Origin: Chloroflexia bacterium
GTDB lineage: Bacteria; Chloroflexota; Chloroflexia; Thermomicrobiales; CFX8
Assembly: GCA_013696045.1 (NCBI GenBank)
Contig: JACCZH010000110.1
Location: forward strand, 1-13,707
DNA length: 13,707 bases
Direction of reading: 5' to 3'
Below the pieces are notes generated by a model. The model was given only the letters and a program-made list of their open reading frames with translations. It searched no databases and was not told the origin of the DNA. This document shows positions 6,028 to 11,924 of the stretch, in pieces (positions within the stretch are counted from its first letter, which is position 1; every line of letters starts with the position of its first letter). Both the position numbers and the translations under genes were made by a program.

Positions 6028-7074
6028 ATGATCTCAACGACACTCACCATCGACCCAGCCGACCTCGAACGCCACACCGGCTGGGCGATCAAGCCGGAAG
6101 GCGCCTGCAAGGACGACCGCTGTGTGCCGCTTCTGGGATCCACCGGCAAGCAGGTTGATCTCCGCATGTTTGCCGAGCGCCTGGGGATGCCGCTGATTCA
6201 CAACGACGCCAACAGCCTCTGGTGTCTCGGTCCGGAAGCAGGCGGCCGGGCGCTGAGCAGCGTGAACGTTCCCGACCTTGTCCTGCCCGATCTGAACGAT
6301 GAGCTCTTCCACCTGAGCTCGCTACGCGGCAAAAAAGTGTTGCTGGTCGCCTGGGCTTCCTGGTGAGGCTGCCGGCTTGACCTGCCCGTGTGGCAGGAGC
6401 TGCGCGCCGAGCTCTATCCTCAAGGAATCGAGATCGTCACCGTTGCCCTCGACACGGGCGGCCCGGAAGCGGTGCGGCGCTGGATTGAGGCAGCCGAGCC
6501 GGAGCACCCGTCGCTTATCGACCAGGCGCACCTCGTCGACGAGCTCTTCGGCATTGTGAACGTTCCCAGCGGAGTCTGGATCGACGAGCAGGGAATCATT
6601 GTCCGACCACCTGAGACAGCCTATCCACGGCGCCCGCCCTTCCTCGACCACAAGATGCCGGATGACCTCTCTCCCGAACGGCGAGAACAGTTGGATGCCG
6701 TCAAGGGCCTACGCATGGACGCCGACACATATGTGACAGCCCTGCGCGACTGGGTCGCCCGCGGGCCGGAAAGCCGCTATGCATTGTCGCCAGATGAAGT
6801 TCTGCAGCGCAGCCGTCCACGTCCATTGGAAGAATCTGAAGCCGCAGCCCACTTCGAGCTCGGCCAATATCTCCACCGCGCTGGACATTCCCAAGACGCA
6901 ATCCACCACTTCCGAGAATGCCACCGGCTGCAACCCGACAACTGGACCTACATGCGCCAGGCCTGGAACCTGCTCGGCTCCGATCAGACTCCTATGGATG
7001 TCTATGAAACGGATTGGTTACGCGAGGTCAAGAAGATCGGGGCTGAGAATTATTATCCGAAGCTGGAGATGTAA
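6028..7074 (+). CDS. Putative selenoprotein: thioredoxin/TlpA-fold redoxin with in-frame TGA (Sec113) and TPR-like tail
   Basis: One open frame of 348 codons interrupted only by TGA at 6364-6366. Residues about 80-200 form a TlpA/redoxin-type thioredoxin domain: VPDLVLPDLNDELFHLSSLRGKKVLLVAWASW, then TGA, then GCRLDLPVWQEL. The TGA falls on the expected first catalytic Cys, giving W112-U113-G114-C115-R116, so a U-x-C rather than C-x-x-C centre. VNVPSGVWIDEQG contains the cis-proline (P180). Residues about 271-310 resemble one TPR helix pair (AAAHFELGQYLHRAGHSQDA). The N-terminal 75 residues carry C27, C32 and C66 and are not recognised. There is no signal peptide. AGGAG lies 11 bases before ATG 6028. 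Both sides of the TGA are intact and in one frame, and a SECIS-like hairpin follows. Likely role: cytoplasmic thiol/peroxide redox. Alternatives are a nonsense mutation or a sequencing error replacing a Cys codon. Confidence 0.75.
6364..6408 (+). promoter_or_regulatory. UGA codon plus SECIS-like hairpin
   Basis: Directly after the in-frame TGA, CCTGCC (6381-6386) and GGCAGG (6392-6397) form a perfect 6-bp apical stem with a 5-base loop CGTGT. Below a 3-base left bulge (6378-6380), CGGCT (6373-6377) pairs with AGCTG (6398-6402), including one G-U. GGC (6367-6369) can pair with GCC (6406-6408) across a 3x3 internal loop. Counting the U of UGA as 1, the bulge is at 15-17 and the loop at 24-28 with G-U at 25-26. 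This is close to the E. coli fdhF SECIS, where U17 is bulged and G23-U24 sit in the loop. Pairing was done by eye. Confidence 0.6.
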
Positions 7075-7083
7075 CTGCCCAGG

Positions 7084-7512
7084 TCAGCTGCGCTCATCGT
7101 CGAGCAGCGCCAGAACGACGACCGGCAGGACGATGCGAATACCCTGATGCTCACCGATGTCCAGGAGATGCCGGTCACCACTCACAATGTAGTCGGCCCG
7201 GCCGGCGACCGCGCAGGCGATAAAAATGTCATCATCTGGATCGGCTGATACGACGGCCTCATGATACGCAGGGCTGACGACCACTTCGGCCTCCTGAAAG
7301 GCAGCGATCGATTCCTCGAGCTTCGCGTCGGACAAACCATGAAGTCGCCGCAAGTGTGGATAGTTCAGCGGTCGCCGATACTCAGCAAGCAACATTGGCG
7401 AAACAACCAGATCAATGGTGCCTTTCTCCCAGTGACGGACAATGCCCCCAGGGATACTGATGCTCCTGATCAGCGCGCTGACAATGACATTGGTATCAAG
7501 TACAACGCGCAT
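7084..7512 (-). CDS. PIN-domain toxin (putative ribonuclease, VapC-like)
   Basis: A 142-residue single PIN domain. MRVVLDTNVIVSAL gives the first strand with D6 and N8. LLAEYRRPL supplies E44. DPDDDIFIACAVAGRADYIVSGDRHLL supplies the central acidic cluster (D94/D95) and D113. Together these are the Mg-binding acidic residues of PIN nucleases, and the arrangement matches the putative-toxin PIN group (COG1569 type). The likely action is cleavage of RNA when free of its antitoxin. Its ATG shares one base with the antitoxin stop (TAATG), a classic sign of translational coupling. It ends 9 bases from the convergent selenoprotein stop, with no room for a terminator. The catalytic residues look complete, so it is probably active; the RNA target is unknown. 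Confidence 0.9.
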   Translation of the reverse strand: MRVVLDTNVIVSALIRSISIPGGIVRHWEKGTIDLVVSPMLLAEYRRPLNYPHLRRLHGLSDAKLEESIAAFQEAEVVVSPAYHEAVVSADPDDDIFIACAVAGRADYIVSGDRHLLDIGEHQGIRIVLPVVVLALLDDERS

Positions 7513-7808
7513 TACGTCGCTTTGCGCCGCTCAGCACGCGCCCAAGTAACGGCTTCCAATGCCAACTCCATCGCCTCTTCCTCAGTCATGTCAGGAGAAT
7601 GTCGTTGAGAGTTTTCCTGCGCCTCTTTGATCAACTCAAACAAACGCTCCCGCTTCCGCTTCGCATTTTCATACACATGAAGCGGCACAACTGCCGCGAC
7701 TGGCTCCCCGTGCCGCTCAACCACAAAGCTGTCCCCGCGTGTCTCGACATCACGTAGCACTTTGCCGAACTGCCGCCGTGCATCGAAGGCAGCGATGGTC
7801 TTCTCCAT
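7512..7808 (-). CDS. Phd/YefM-like antitoxin of the PIN pair
   Basis: A 98-residue protein. The N-terminal half MEKTIAAFDARRQFGKVLRDVETRGDSFVVERHGEPVAAVVPLHVYE is the typical Phd/YefM DNA-binding and dimerisation fold (A-R-x-x-F-x-x-x-L, then hydrophobic strand, R-H-G-x-P-V-A-x-x-V-P). The charged C-terminal half (ERLFELIKEAQENS, TEEEAMELALEAVTWARAERR) is the helical part expected to wrap and block the toxin. ATG 7808 with GAGGT 7 bases upstream is chosen. An in-frame upstream ATG at 7949 exists, but the extension reads as the remnant of a different gene. It is first in a two-gene unit with the PIN toxin, behind a strong promoter with a symmetric operator. Autorepression by the antitoxin is inferred from the layout. 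Confidence 0.9.
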   Translation of the reverse strand: MEKTIAAFDARRQFGKVLRDVETRGDSFVVERHGEPVAAVVPLHVYENAKRKRERLFELIKEAQENSQRHSPDMTEEEAMELALEAVTWARAERRKAT

Positions 7809-7840
7809 GATAGATACCTCAATTTGTGCTGACAGCGCAG

Positions 7841-7868
7841 ATAGCGTCTTTAGCGCTATTATCGCTAT
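7841..7868. promoter_or_regulatory. Nested symmetric operator over the TA promoter
   Basis: The 28 bases read ATAGCG - 4 nt - TAGCGCTA - 4 nt - CGCTAT. Outer arms (7841-7846 and 7863-7868) and the inner 8-bp palindrome (7851-7858) share the same centre at 7854.5. That gives four copies of the half-site TAGCG in dyad arrangement with identical 4-base gaps. It covers the -10 element and predicted start site, the expected place for antitoxin or toxin-antitoxin complex binding. A further isolated ATAGCG occurs at 7921-7926, upstream of the -35. Binding by this antitoxin is inference. Confidence 0.7.
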
Positions 7869-7886
7869 AGATCGGCATTCTGTCAA
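7858..7886 (-). promoter_or_regulatory. Sigma70-type promoter of the antitoxin-PIN operon
   Basis: On the minus strand TTGACA (complement of 7881-7886, a perfect -35 consensus) is followed by a 17-base spacer and GATAAT (complement of 7858-7863, five of six -10 bases). The predicted transcript start is near 7851, about 43 bases before the antitoxin ATG. This is the best promoter match in the window. It lies inside the decayed PIN gene fragment, so this TA pair has its own promoter. Confidence 0.75.
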
Positions 7887-7916
7887 TACATTGAGGACGT
7901 TATACCCTGCCAAAGT

Positions 7917-7949
7917 CACTATAGCGTTCGCATCGAGGACTGCACGCAT
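7917..7949 (-). pseudogene. Remnant of a second PIN toxin gene start
   Basis: Starting 3 bases after the stop of the upstream antitoxin (7953-8249), an ATG at 7949 begins MRAVLDANAIV. Compared with the intact toxin start MRVVLDTNVIV, 8 of 11 residues match, including the PIN acidic Asp and the Asn. After this the similarity stops and the sequence turns into the promoter and operator of the next TA pair. At the DNA level the two starts differ considerably, so this is not a recent duplication. It looks like a toxin gene reduced to its first codons by deletion. It is short, so chance cannot be excluded. Confidence 0.5.
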
Positions 7950-7952
7950 GGG

Positions 7953-8249
7953 CTAACGTTGTGAACGCGCGCAGCGAACGGCTTCAGCCGTTAGCGTTTC
8001 GGCTTCTTCCTCCGTGAGGTTCGCTGTTTCAGCCATCTGTTCTAGCGTGTCAAAGAATTCGTCCCGAGAACGAGCCATCTTCCTCTTATAGAACTCAAAC
8101 GGCACAACCGCAACGACTGCTTTACCATGATCATTAACGATCACGTGATCGCCCCGCACCGAGACATCCTCAAGCACACGCTCAATCTGGTCTCGAATAT
8201 CATCCACGTCAACGAGCTTCCCCACTGGATCATCCTGTCTCAGTATCAT
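7953..8249 (-). CDS. Orphan Phd/YefM-like antitoxin
   Basis: A protein of up to 98 residues. The segment DVDDIRDQIERVLEDVSVRGDHVIVNDHGKAVVAVVPFEFYKRK follows the Phd/YefM plan: helix, hydrophobic strand, N-D-H-G-K-x-V-x-x-V-V-P. A charged C-terminal helix region follows (EEAETLTAEAVRCARSQR), which parallels the TEEEAMELALEAVTWARAERR tail of the neighbouring antitoxin. ATG 8249 has no clear Shine-Dalgarno. GTG 8225 has AGGA with a 7-base spacer and may be the true start, giving 90 residues. Its own toxin seems to be lost, leaving an 11-codon PIN remnant downstream. It could still act as an anti-addiction antitoxin or cross-regulate the neighbouring pair. It is divergent from the GMC operon. 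Confidence 0.8.
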   Translation of the reverse strand: MILRQDDPVGKLVDVDDIRDQIERVLEDVSVRGDHVIVNDHGKAVVAVVPFEFYKRKMARSRDEFFDTLEQMAETANLTEEEAETLTAEAVRCARSQR

Positions 8250-8348
8250 GGGGCGGAAGGACGATTAAGCAGTTATCACAGCTCGCGTAGGTGTTGCACA
8301 TCCTGCCGAGCTACGCCACAATCAGCCTCATGTGGAAGGGTTGGCAGG

Positions 8349-8864
8349 ATGGACGCAAAACGCTGGACGCTCAACGACGAGGAGCGACGCACCCTTGAAA
8401 TGGCGCTGGACGCACTGCTGCCTGCGAGCGGGAGTTTCCCGGCTCCATCGAGCATTCGGGTCATTGACGACTTCATCATCCCACGGCTGGCGCCGGCCGG
8501 TTCGCTGCCGGTGCCCTATCCAGGGTTAACGGCCGAAGATCTGAAGGCGATTCTGCTGCGGCTGGACGGCGACGGCGCTATGACCGCCGCACTCGAACAG
8601 CTGGAAACAGAGTTTCCGGTGGCGTTCAAGGGGCTCTGGGCGTTGGCGGTCTATGGCTACTACTCACGGCCTGAAGCAATCGAGGCCATCCAGAAGGACC
8701 ATGCCCCGGCCTACCACGGCGCGCCACTGCCACTCGGGTACGAGCACGCCATTGAGCCCTGGAACCCGGATGATTCTCTCCAGAACCCACGCCAGCCGCG
8801 CGGTTCATACATTCCAACGGACGCCGTGCAACGAATCGCCACACATGAGGAGCCACGGACATGA
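8349..8864 (+). CDS. Gluconate 2-dehydrogenase subunit 3-like protein
   Basis: A 171-residue protein beginning MDAKRWTLNDEERRTLEMALDALLPASGSFPAPSS. This resembles the gluconate 2-dehydrogenase subunit 3 family (PF13618 type), where a helix with E-x-x-x-L-x-x-x-x-D-x-L-L-P precedes the body. YGYYSRPEAIEAI and the PW/P-x-x-x-x-R segments near the end (RGSYIPTDAVQRI) also fit family members encoded next to GMC flavoproteins. It is the small partner of the flavoprotein dehydrogenase and needed for complex assembly. No Tat or Sec signal is visible at this start, unlike periplasmic members of the family. The ATG at 8349 is preceded by GGAAGGG about 8 bases upstream; the open frame extends to 8127 but runs antisense over the antitoxin. 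Its stop overlaps the next start as ATGA. Confidence 0.8.
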   Translation: MDAKRWTLNDEERRTLEMALDALLPASGSFPAPSSIRVIDDFIIPRLAPAGSLPVPYPGLTAEDLKAILLRLDGDGAMTAALEQLETEFPVAFKGLWALAVYGYYSRPEAIEAIQKDHAPAYHGAPLPLGYEHAIEPWNPDDSLQNPRQPRGSYIPTDAVQRIATHEEPRT

Positions 8865-10456
8865 GCGCGCCTGATCCGGTTGATGTCCTGATTATCGGCT
8901 CGGGCATGGCAGGCGCGGCCATCGCGAAACGATTGAGCGAGCGCGGTCTCCGCGTCGTCTGTCTTGAGCAGGGACCCTGGGTGGGCAGCGAGGAGCATCC
9001 GCACAAAAGCAACGAGTGGGAGTTCGAGACGTTGCGCGGCTGGCACCGCAACCCGAACGACCGGCACGCGCCGGCTGATTTCCCGGTCACTGGCGGCGAC
9101 ATTACGCCCCTGCTCTACAACGCCGTCGGCGGCAGCACGATCCACTACAACGCCCACTGGCCGAGGCTTAAGCCGGTCGATTTCCGCAAGGGAACCGAGC
9201 ACGGCCTGGAAGGCTCTGTGGACTGGCCTATCAGCTATGAAGATCTGGCGCCCTATTTTGACCAGAACGACGTTGAGATGGGTGTGGCCGGCCTGGCGGG
9301 CGATCCCGCCAACCCACCCAGAGCGCATCGACAGACCCGCCCGCACCCGTTCGGCAAGCACTCAACGCTGTTGACCTCCGGCATGGAGCGGCTGGGCTGG
9401 CACTGGTGGCCGGCAGACAACGCCATCATCAGCGAGGACTACGATGGCCGGATCGCCTGCAACCAGTGCGGCGCCTGCCGCAATGGTTGTCCGCGAGGGT
9501 CGCTGGCGATGACCAGCGTCACCTACTGGCCCAGGGCGCTCAGGAACGGCGTCGATCTGCGGCCAAACTGCCGGGTGGAGCGCATCACAACCGATGCTCA
9601 AGGCCGGGCCGATGGCGCGATTTATATCAACCTCGTCACCGGGCAGCGACACCGCCAGGTGGCTTCAATCGTCGTGGTTGCCGCAGGCGGGCTAGGAACG
9701 CCCCGGTTACTACTCATGTCCGCCGATAGCCAGTTTCCAGACGGTCTGGCCAACAGCTCCGGTGTGGTCGGGCGCTATGTGATGCACCACGCCTACGCCT
9801 TCGTCACGTTCGTCTTTGATGAGCCGGTGGACGGCTTCGCCGGGGCTTACGGCGCGCCAGCTGTAAGCCAGGAGTTCTACGACACCGACGCGAGCCGCGG
9901 CTTCGTCAACGGCTTGACCTACCAGGTGGGACGCGGGCTGACCGCATCGACCGCCGCGATCCTGACGCCCTGGGGCACGCGCCACCGCGAGGTGTTTGGC
10001 CGCTTCTTCAACCACGAGGTGCTGATGAACGTTCAGGCGGAGGACCTGCCCATCTATGAAAACCGGGTCGAACTGGACGGCAACGCGCTCGACTCCAGCG
10101 GCCTGCCGGGCGTCAAGGTGCGCTACAAGCTGCACGCGAACGACCGGGCGATTGTCGAATTCGGCATCGAGAGGGCTCGCGAACTGGCCGACGCCGCCGG
10201 GGCGATGGAGTTCCTGTCGCCCGGTGTCGTTTCGCCCAACCCGGCCTGGCATCTGCTTGGCACGTGCCGCATGGGCTCCGACCCACAAACCTCGGTCACT
10301 GACTCCGTGCACCAGACCTGGGACGTTCCGAACCTCTACATCTGTGACGGATCATCCTTTGTCACCGACGGCTCGGTGAACCCGACCTCCACCATCGGCG
10401 CGCTGGCCCTGCGCTGTGCAGACCGCATTCTGGACCGCGATGATATTCGCTCCTGA
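8861..10456 (+). CDS. GMC family FAD-dependent oxidoreductase with four-cysteine cluster
   Basis: A 531-residue flavoprotein. VDVLIIGSGMAGAAIAKRLSERG is the N-terminal FAD loop (G-x-G-x-A-G), with LEQG ending strand 2. NAVGGSTIHYNAHWPRL is the GMC flavin-contact motif. At residues 200-210 C-N-Q-C-G-A-C-R-N-G-C-P gives C-x2-C-x2-C-x3-C, a likely iron-sulfur site of the kind seen in some dehydrogenase-type GMC proteins. The C-terminal NPAWHLLGTCRMG holds the catalytic His (H464), and DGSVNPTSTIGALALRCAD holds the second active-site residue (N507). It is probably a sugar or alcohol dehydrogenase passing electrons through the cluster rather than an oxidase; substrate unknown. ATGA overlap with the subunit-3 gene implies coupled synthesis of a complex. 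No cytochrome c subunit follows. An imperfect hairpin (10465-10497) lies 8 bases past the stop. Confidence 0.9.
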   Translation: MSAPDPVDVLIIGSGMAGAAIAKRLSERGLRVVCLEQGPWVGSEEHPHKSNEWEFETLRGWHRNPNDRHAPADFPVTGGDITPLLYNAVGGSTIHYNAHWPRLKPVDFRKGTEHGLEGSVDWPISYEDLAPYFDQNDVEMGVAGLAGDPANPPRAHRQTRPHPFGKHSTLLTSGMERLGWHWWPADNAIISEDYDGRIACNQCGACRNGCPRGSLAMTSVTYWPRALRNGVDLRPNCRVERITTDAQGRADGAIYINLVTGQRHRQVASIVVVAAGGLGTPRLLLMSADSQFPDGLANSSGVVGRYVMHHAYAFVTFVFDEPVDGFAGAYGAPAVSQEFYDTDASRGFVNGLTYQVGRGLTASTAAILTPWGTRHREVFGRFFNHEVLMNVQAEDLPIYENRVELDGNALDSSGLPGVKVRYKLHANDRAIVEFGIERARELADAAGAMEFLSPGVVSPNPAWHLLGTCRMGSDPQTSVTDSVHQTWDVPNLYICDGSSFVTDGSVNPTSTIGALALRCADRILDRDDIRS

Positions 10457-10464
10457 CCGTCTGC

Positions 10465-10497
10465 CACTCCCGCCAAGTCAGTAGGATGAAGGGAGTG
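10465..10497 (+). terminator. Weak hairpin after the GMC gene
   Basis: CACTCCC (10465-10471) and GGGAGTG (10491-10497) are perfect 7-base inverted arms with a 19-base loop, starting 8 bases after the GMC stop. There is no T-run afterwards. It may slow transcription or be a protein site for the downstream kinase gene. The long loop makes it a weak call. Confidence 0.25.
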
Positions 10498-10527
10498 CTA
10501 TCGTCATGATCGCGGAGGGTCCTCACC

Positions 10528-11490
10528 GTGCCAGCGAATGAATCCAGAATCGAACCCTCAGTGATGGTTTTCGCCCCGACTCCAATCCTGACCGTCACGA
10601 TCGACATCGGGGCGAACGGCGCCTCGGAGCTCCATCTTCACGCCGGCGGACAAGGATTCTGGGTCGCCAGAATGGTCGCGCGACTGGGTGTGCCGGTCAC
10701 GCTCTGCGCCCCTTTCGGAGACGACACCGGCCGGGTCCTGAGGGTCCTCATTGAATCCGAAGGCGTTGCGCTGCGGGGTGTGGATATACACGGAGCAAAC
10801 GGCGCGTATGTCCATGACCGGCGCACAGGGAAAAAGGCCGAGCTGGCCCACACTCCGACAGTCGAGCTTACCCGCCACGAAGTCGACGACTTCTACGGCG
10901 CGGCGCTGCTGGCCGGACTGGCTGCTCGCGTGACCGTGCTCACTGGCCCAGTTCCGGCAACGCCTTTTCCGGCCAGCGTGTACCGGCGGCTGGCAACCGA
11001 CATCAGAACCAACGGCGGCATGGTGATAGCCGATCTGTCTGGCGAGCATCTGAAATCTGTCCTTGAAGGCGGTGTCGATATTCTGAAAATCAGTCATGAG
11101 GAGTTAATAGAGGAAGGGTTCGCCCCGGATAACGATCCGGGCAGCGTGTTGACCGCTATGGAACATCTGCTCGCGAATGGAGTTCAGAACGTCCTGGTCT
11201 CCCGAGCCGCCGACCCCGCCTTTGCCCGCACCAGAGACAAAGCGGTTGAGATCATTATTCCCCGCCTCGAGCCGAACGAGTTTCGCGGTAGCGGCGACTC
11301 GATGACAGCCGGTCTGGCGGCCGGCCTGGCGCGAGGACTTGAGATGGACGCGACTCTGCGATTAGCCGCGGCCGCCGGGGCGCTAAACGTTACCCGCTCT
11401 GGTCTCGGCACCGGCCACCGCGACGAGATCGAACAGCTCAGCCAGCGGATAGACATTCGCCCGCTGACGTTGGGAATGTCAAAGGGTTAA
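10528..11490 (+). CDS. PfkB family carbohydrate kinase, 1-phosphofructokinase-like
   Basis: A 320-residue ribokinase-fold protein. MVFAPTPILTVTIDI is the first strand, as in 1-phosphofructokinase/tagatose-6-phosphate kinase relatives. HAGGQGFWVARMVARLG corresponds to PfkB signature 1, and FRGSGDSMTAGLAAGLARG is signature 2 with catalytic Asp D257 (G-x-G-D). DLSGEHLKSVLEGGVDILKISHEEL matches the nucleotide-side segment of the 1-PFK branch. In signature 1 the usual G-G-K-G-x-N is G-G-Q-G-F-W here, so the substrate may differ from fructose-1-phosphate. GTG 10528 has GGAGGG 8 bases upstream. The gene stands alone: 71 bases from the GMC stop, and the next plus-strand gene is 434 bases on. It phosphorylates a sugar or sugar phosphate, identity unknown. 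Confidence 0.86.
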   Translation: MPANESRIEPSVMVFAPTPILTVTIDIGANGASELHLHAGGQGFWVARMVARLGVPVTLCAPFGDDTGRVLRVLIESEGVALRGVDIHGANGAYVHDRRTGKKAELAHTPTVELTRHEVDDFYGAALLAGLAARVTVLTGPVPATPFPASVYRRLATDIRTNGGMVIADLSGEHLKSVLEGGVDILKISHEELIEEGFAPDNDPGSVLTAMEHLLANGVQNVLVSRAADPAFARTRDKAVEIIIPRLEPNEFRGSGDSMTAGLAAGLARGLEMDATLRLAAAAGALNVTRSGLGTGHRDEIEQLSQRIDIRPLTLGMSKG

Positions 11491-11508
11491 CTCGTAGCTC
11501 GGTGGCCT

Positions 11509-11808
11509 CTATTTCTTTTCGTCGGTATCCTCGTCCAGAACCGGCTCGCCGGCGAGGTCTTCGAACTCGCGCATCTCGCGTTTTTTCCTGGTGCGCGCGG
11601 CGCCCGAGGTATCAGAGGCTGTGTCCTCGCCCTCGCGCACCGGTTCGTCGGTGAGGTCCTCGAATTCCTCAATGTCGTCGTATTCGCGTTTCGATGCCTC
11701 GGTAGACTGCCCATAAGATCGTGCCGGTTTGCCGGGCGATTCATCACCCTGAGCGTTGCGCGGGCGGCGCGGGTCCATGTCACGCGGGATTCTCGGGATA
11801 CCACTCAT
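11509..11808 (-). CDS. Small, highly charged hypothetical protein with an internal repeat
   Basis: A 99-residue protein, almost entirely hydrophilic and rich in Glu, Asp, Arg and Lys, with a basic proline-rich N-terminus (SGIPRIPRDMDPRRPR) and an acidic C-terminus. EFEDLTDEPV at residues 48-57 recurs as EFEDLAGEPV at 81-90, so the protein contains two copies of an E-F-E-D-L-x-x-E-P-V unit separated by a basic linker (ARTRKKREMR). It is probably disordered. I do not recognise the family. ATG 11808 has GAGAGG about 10 bases upstream. It is divergent from the 2-hydroxyacid dehydrogenase and convergent with the kinase, ending 18 bases from its stop. The repeat and ribosome-binding site support a real gene; the competing minus frame at 11487-11804 reads as low-complexity shadow. 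Confidence 0.65.
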   Translation of the reverse strand: MSGIPRIPRDMDPRRPRNAQGDESPGKPARSYGQSTEASKREYDDIEEFEDLTDEPVREGEDTASDTSGAARTRKKREMREFEDLAGEPVLDEDTDEKK

Positions 11809-11870
11809 CGTCGTTCATCCTCTCCCTCTTCGGGGCTGGCAATGTCCTCGAAAAAACATGGGGCCGTCGA

Positions 11871-11910
11871 CTTTCGATATTATCATTGAATATTGATAAT
11901 GTTTCGAAAG
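11871..11910. promoter_or_regulatory. Double inverted repeat touching the ribosome-binding site of the 2-hydroxyacid dehydrogenase
   Basis: CTTTCGA (11871-11877) pairs with TCGAAAG (11904-11910), and inside it ATTATCA (11879-11885) pairs with TGATAAT (11894-11900), leaving an 8-base loop. Centres differ by only one base, so the whole 40-base block is a near-symmetric dyad in an AT-rich patch. The right outer arm includes AAAG of the AAAGGAG Shine-Dalgarno. GATAAT (11895-11900) also resembles a -10 with a poor -35 (TTTCGA, 17-base spacer). It is either an operator over the divergent promoter or, if transcribed, a hairpin masking translation initiation. Confidence 0.55.
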
Positions 11911-11924
11911 GAGTCCCCCGCTTT

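Noticed and set aside
6388..7074. A separate gene starting at GTG 6388 after a stop at 6366
   Set aside because: The frame is the same as 6028-6366, the thioredoxin domain would be cut through its active site, and no ribosome-binding site fits. Readthrough or Sec explains both halves better.
7809..7949. N-terminal extension of the second antitoxin to ATG 7949
   Set aside because: The extension contains a promoter and operator and begins like a PIN toxin, while the Phd fold starts at 7808 with its own ribosome-binding site.
8127..8348. 74-residue N-terminal extension of the subunit-3 gene
   Set aside because: It runs antisense over the antitoxin and is unlike the family; ATG 8349 has a ribosome-binding site and the expected N-terminus.
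9710..10312. 200-codon minus-strand frame inside the GMC gene
   Set aside because: It is a codon-bias shadow with no recognisable motif, opposite a strongly supported flavoprotein.
11721..11924. 68-residue N-terminal extension of the 2-hydroxyacid dehydrogenase
   Set aside because: It overlaps the minus-strand acidic protein gene, crosses the inverted repeat and has no family similarity.
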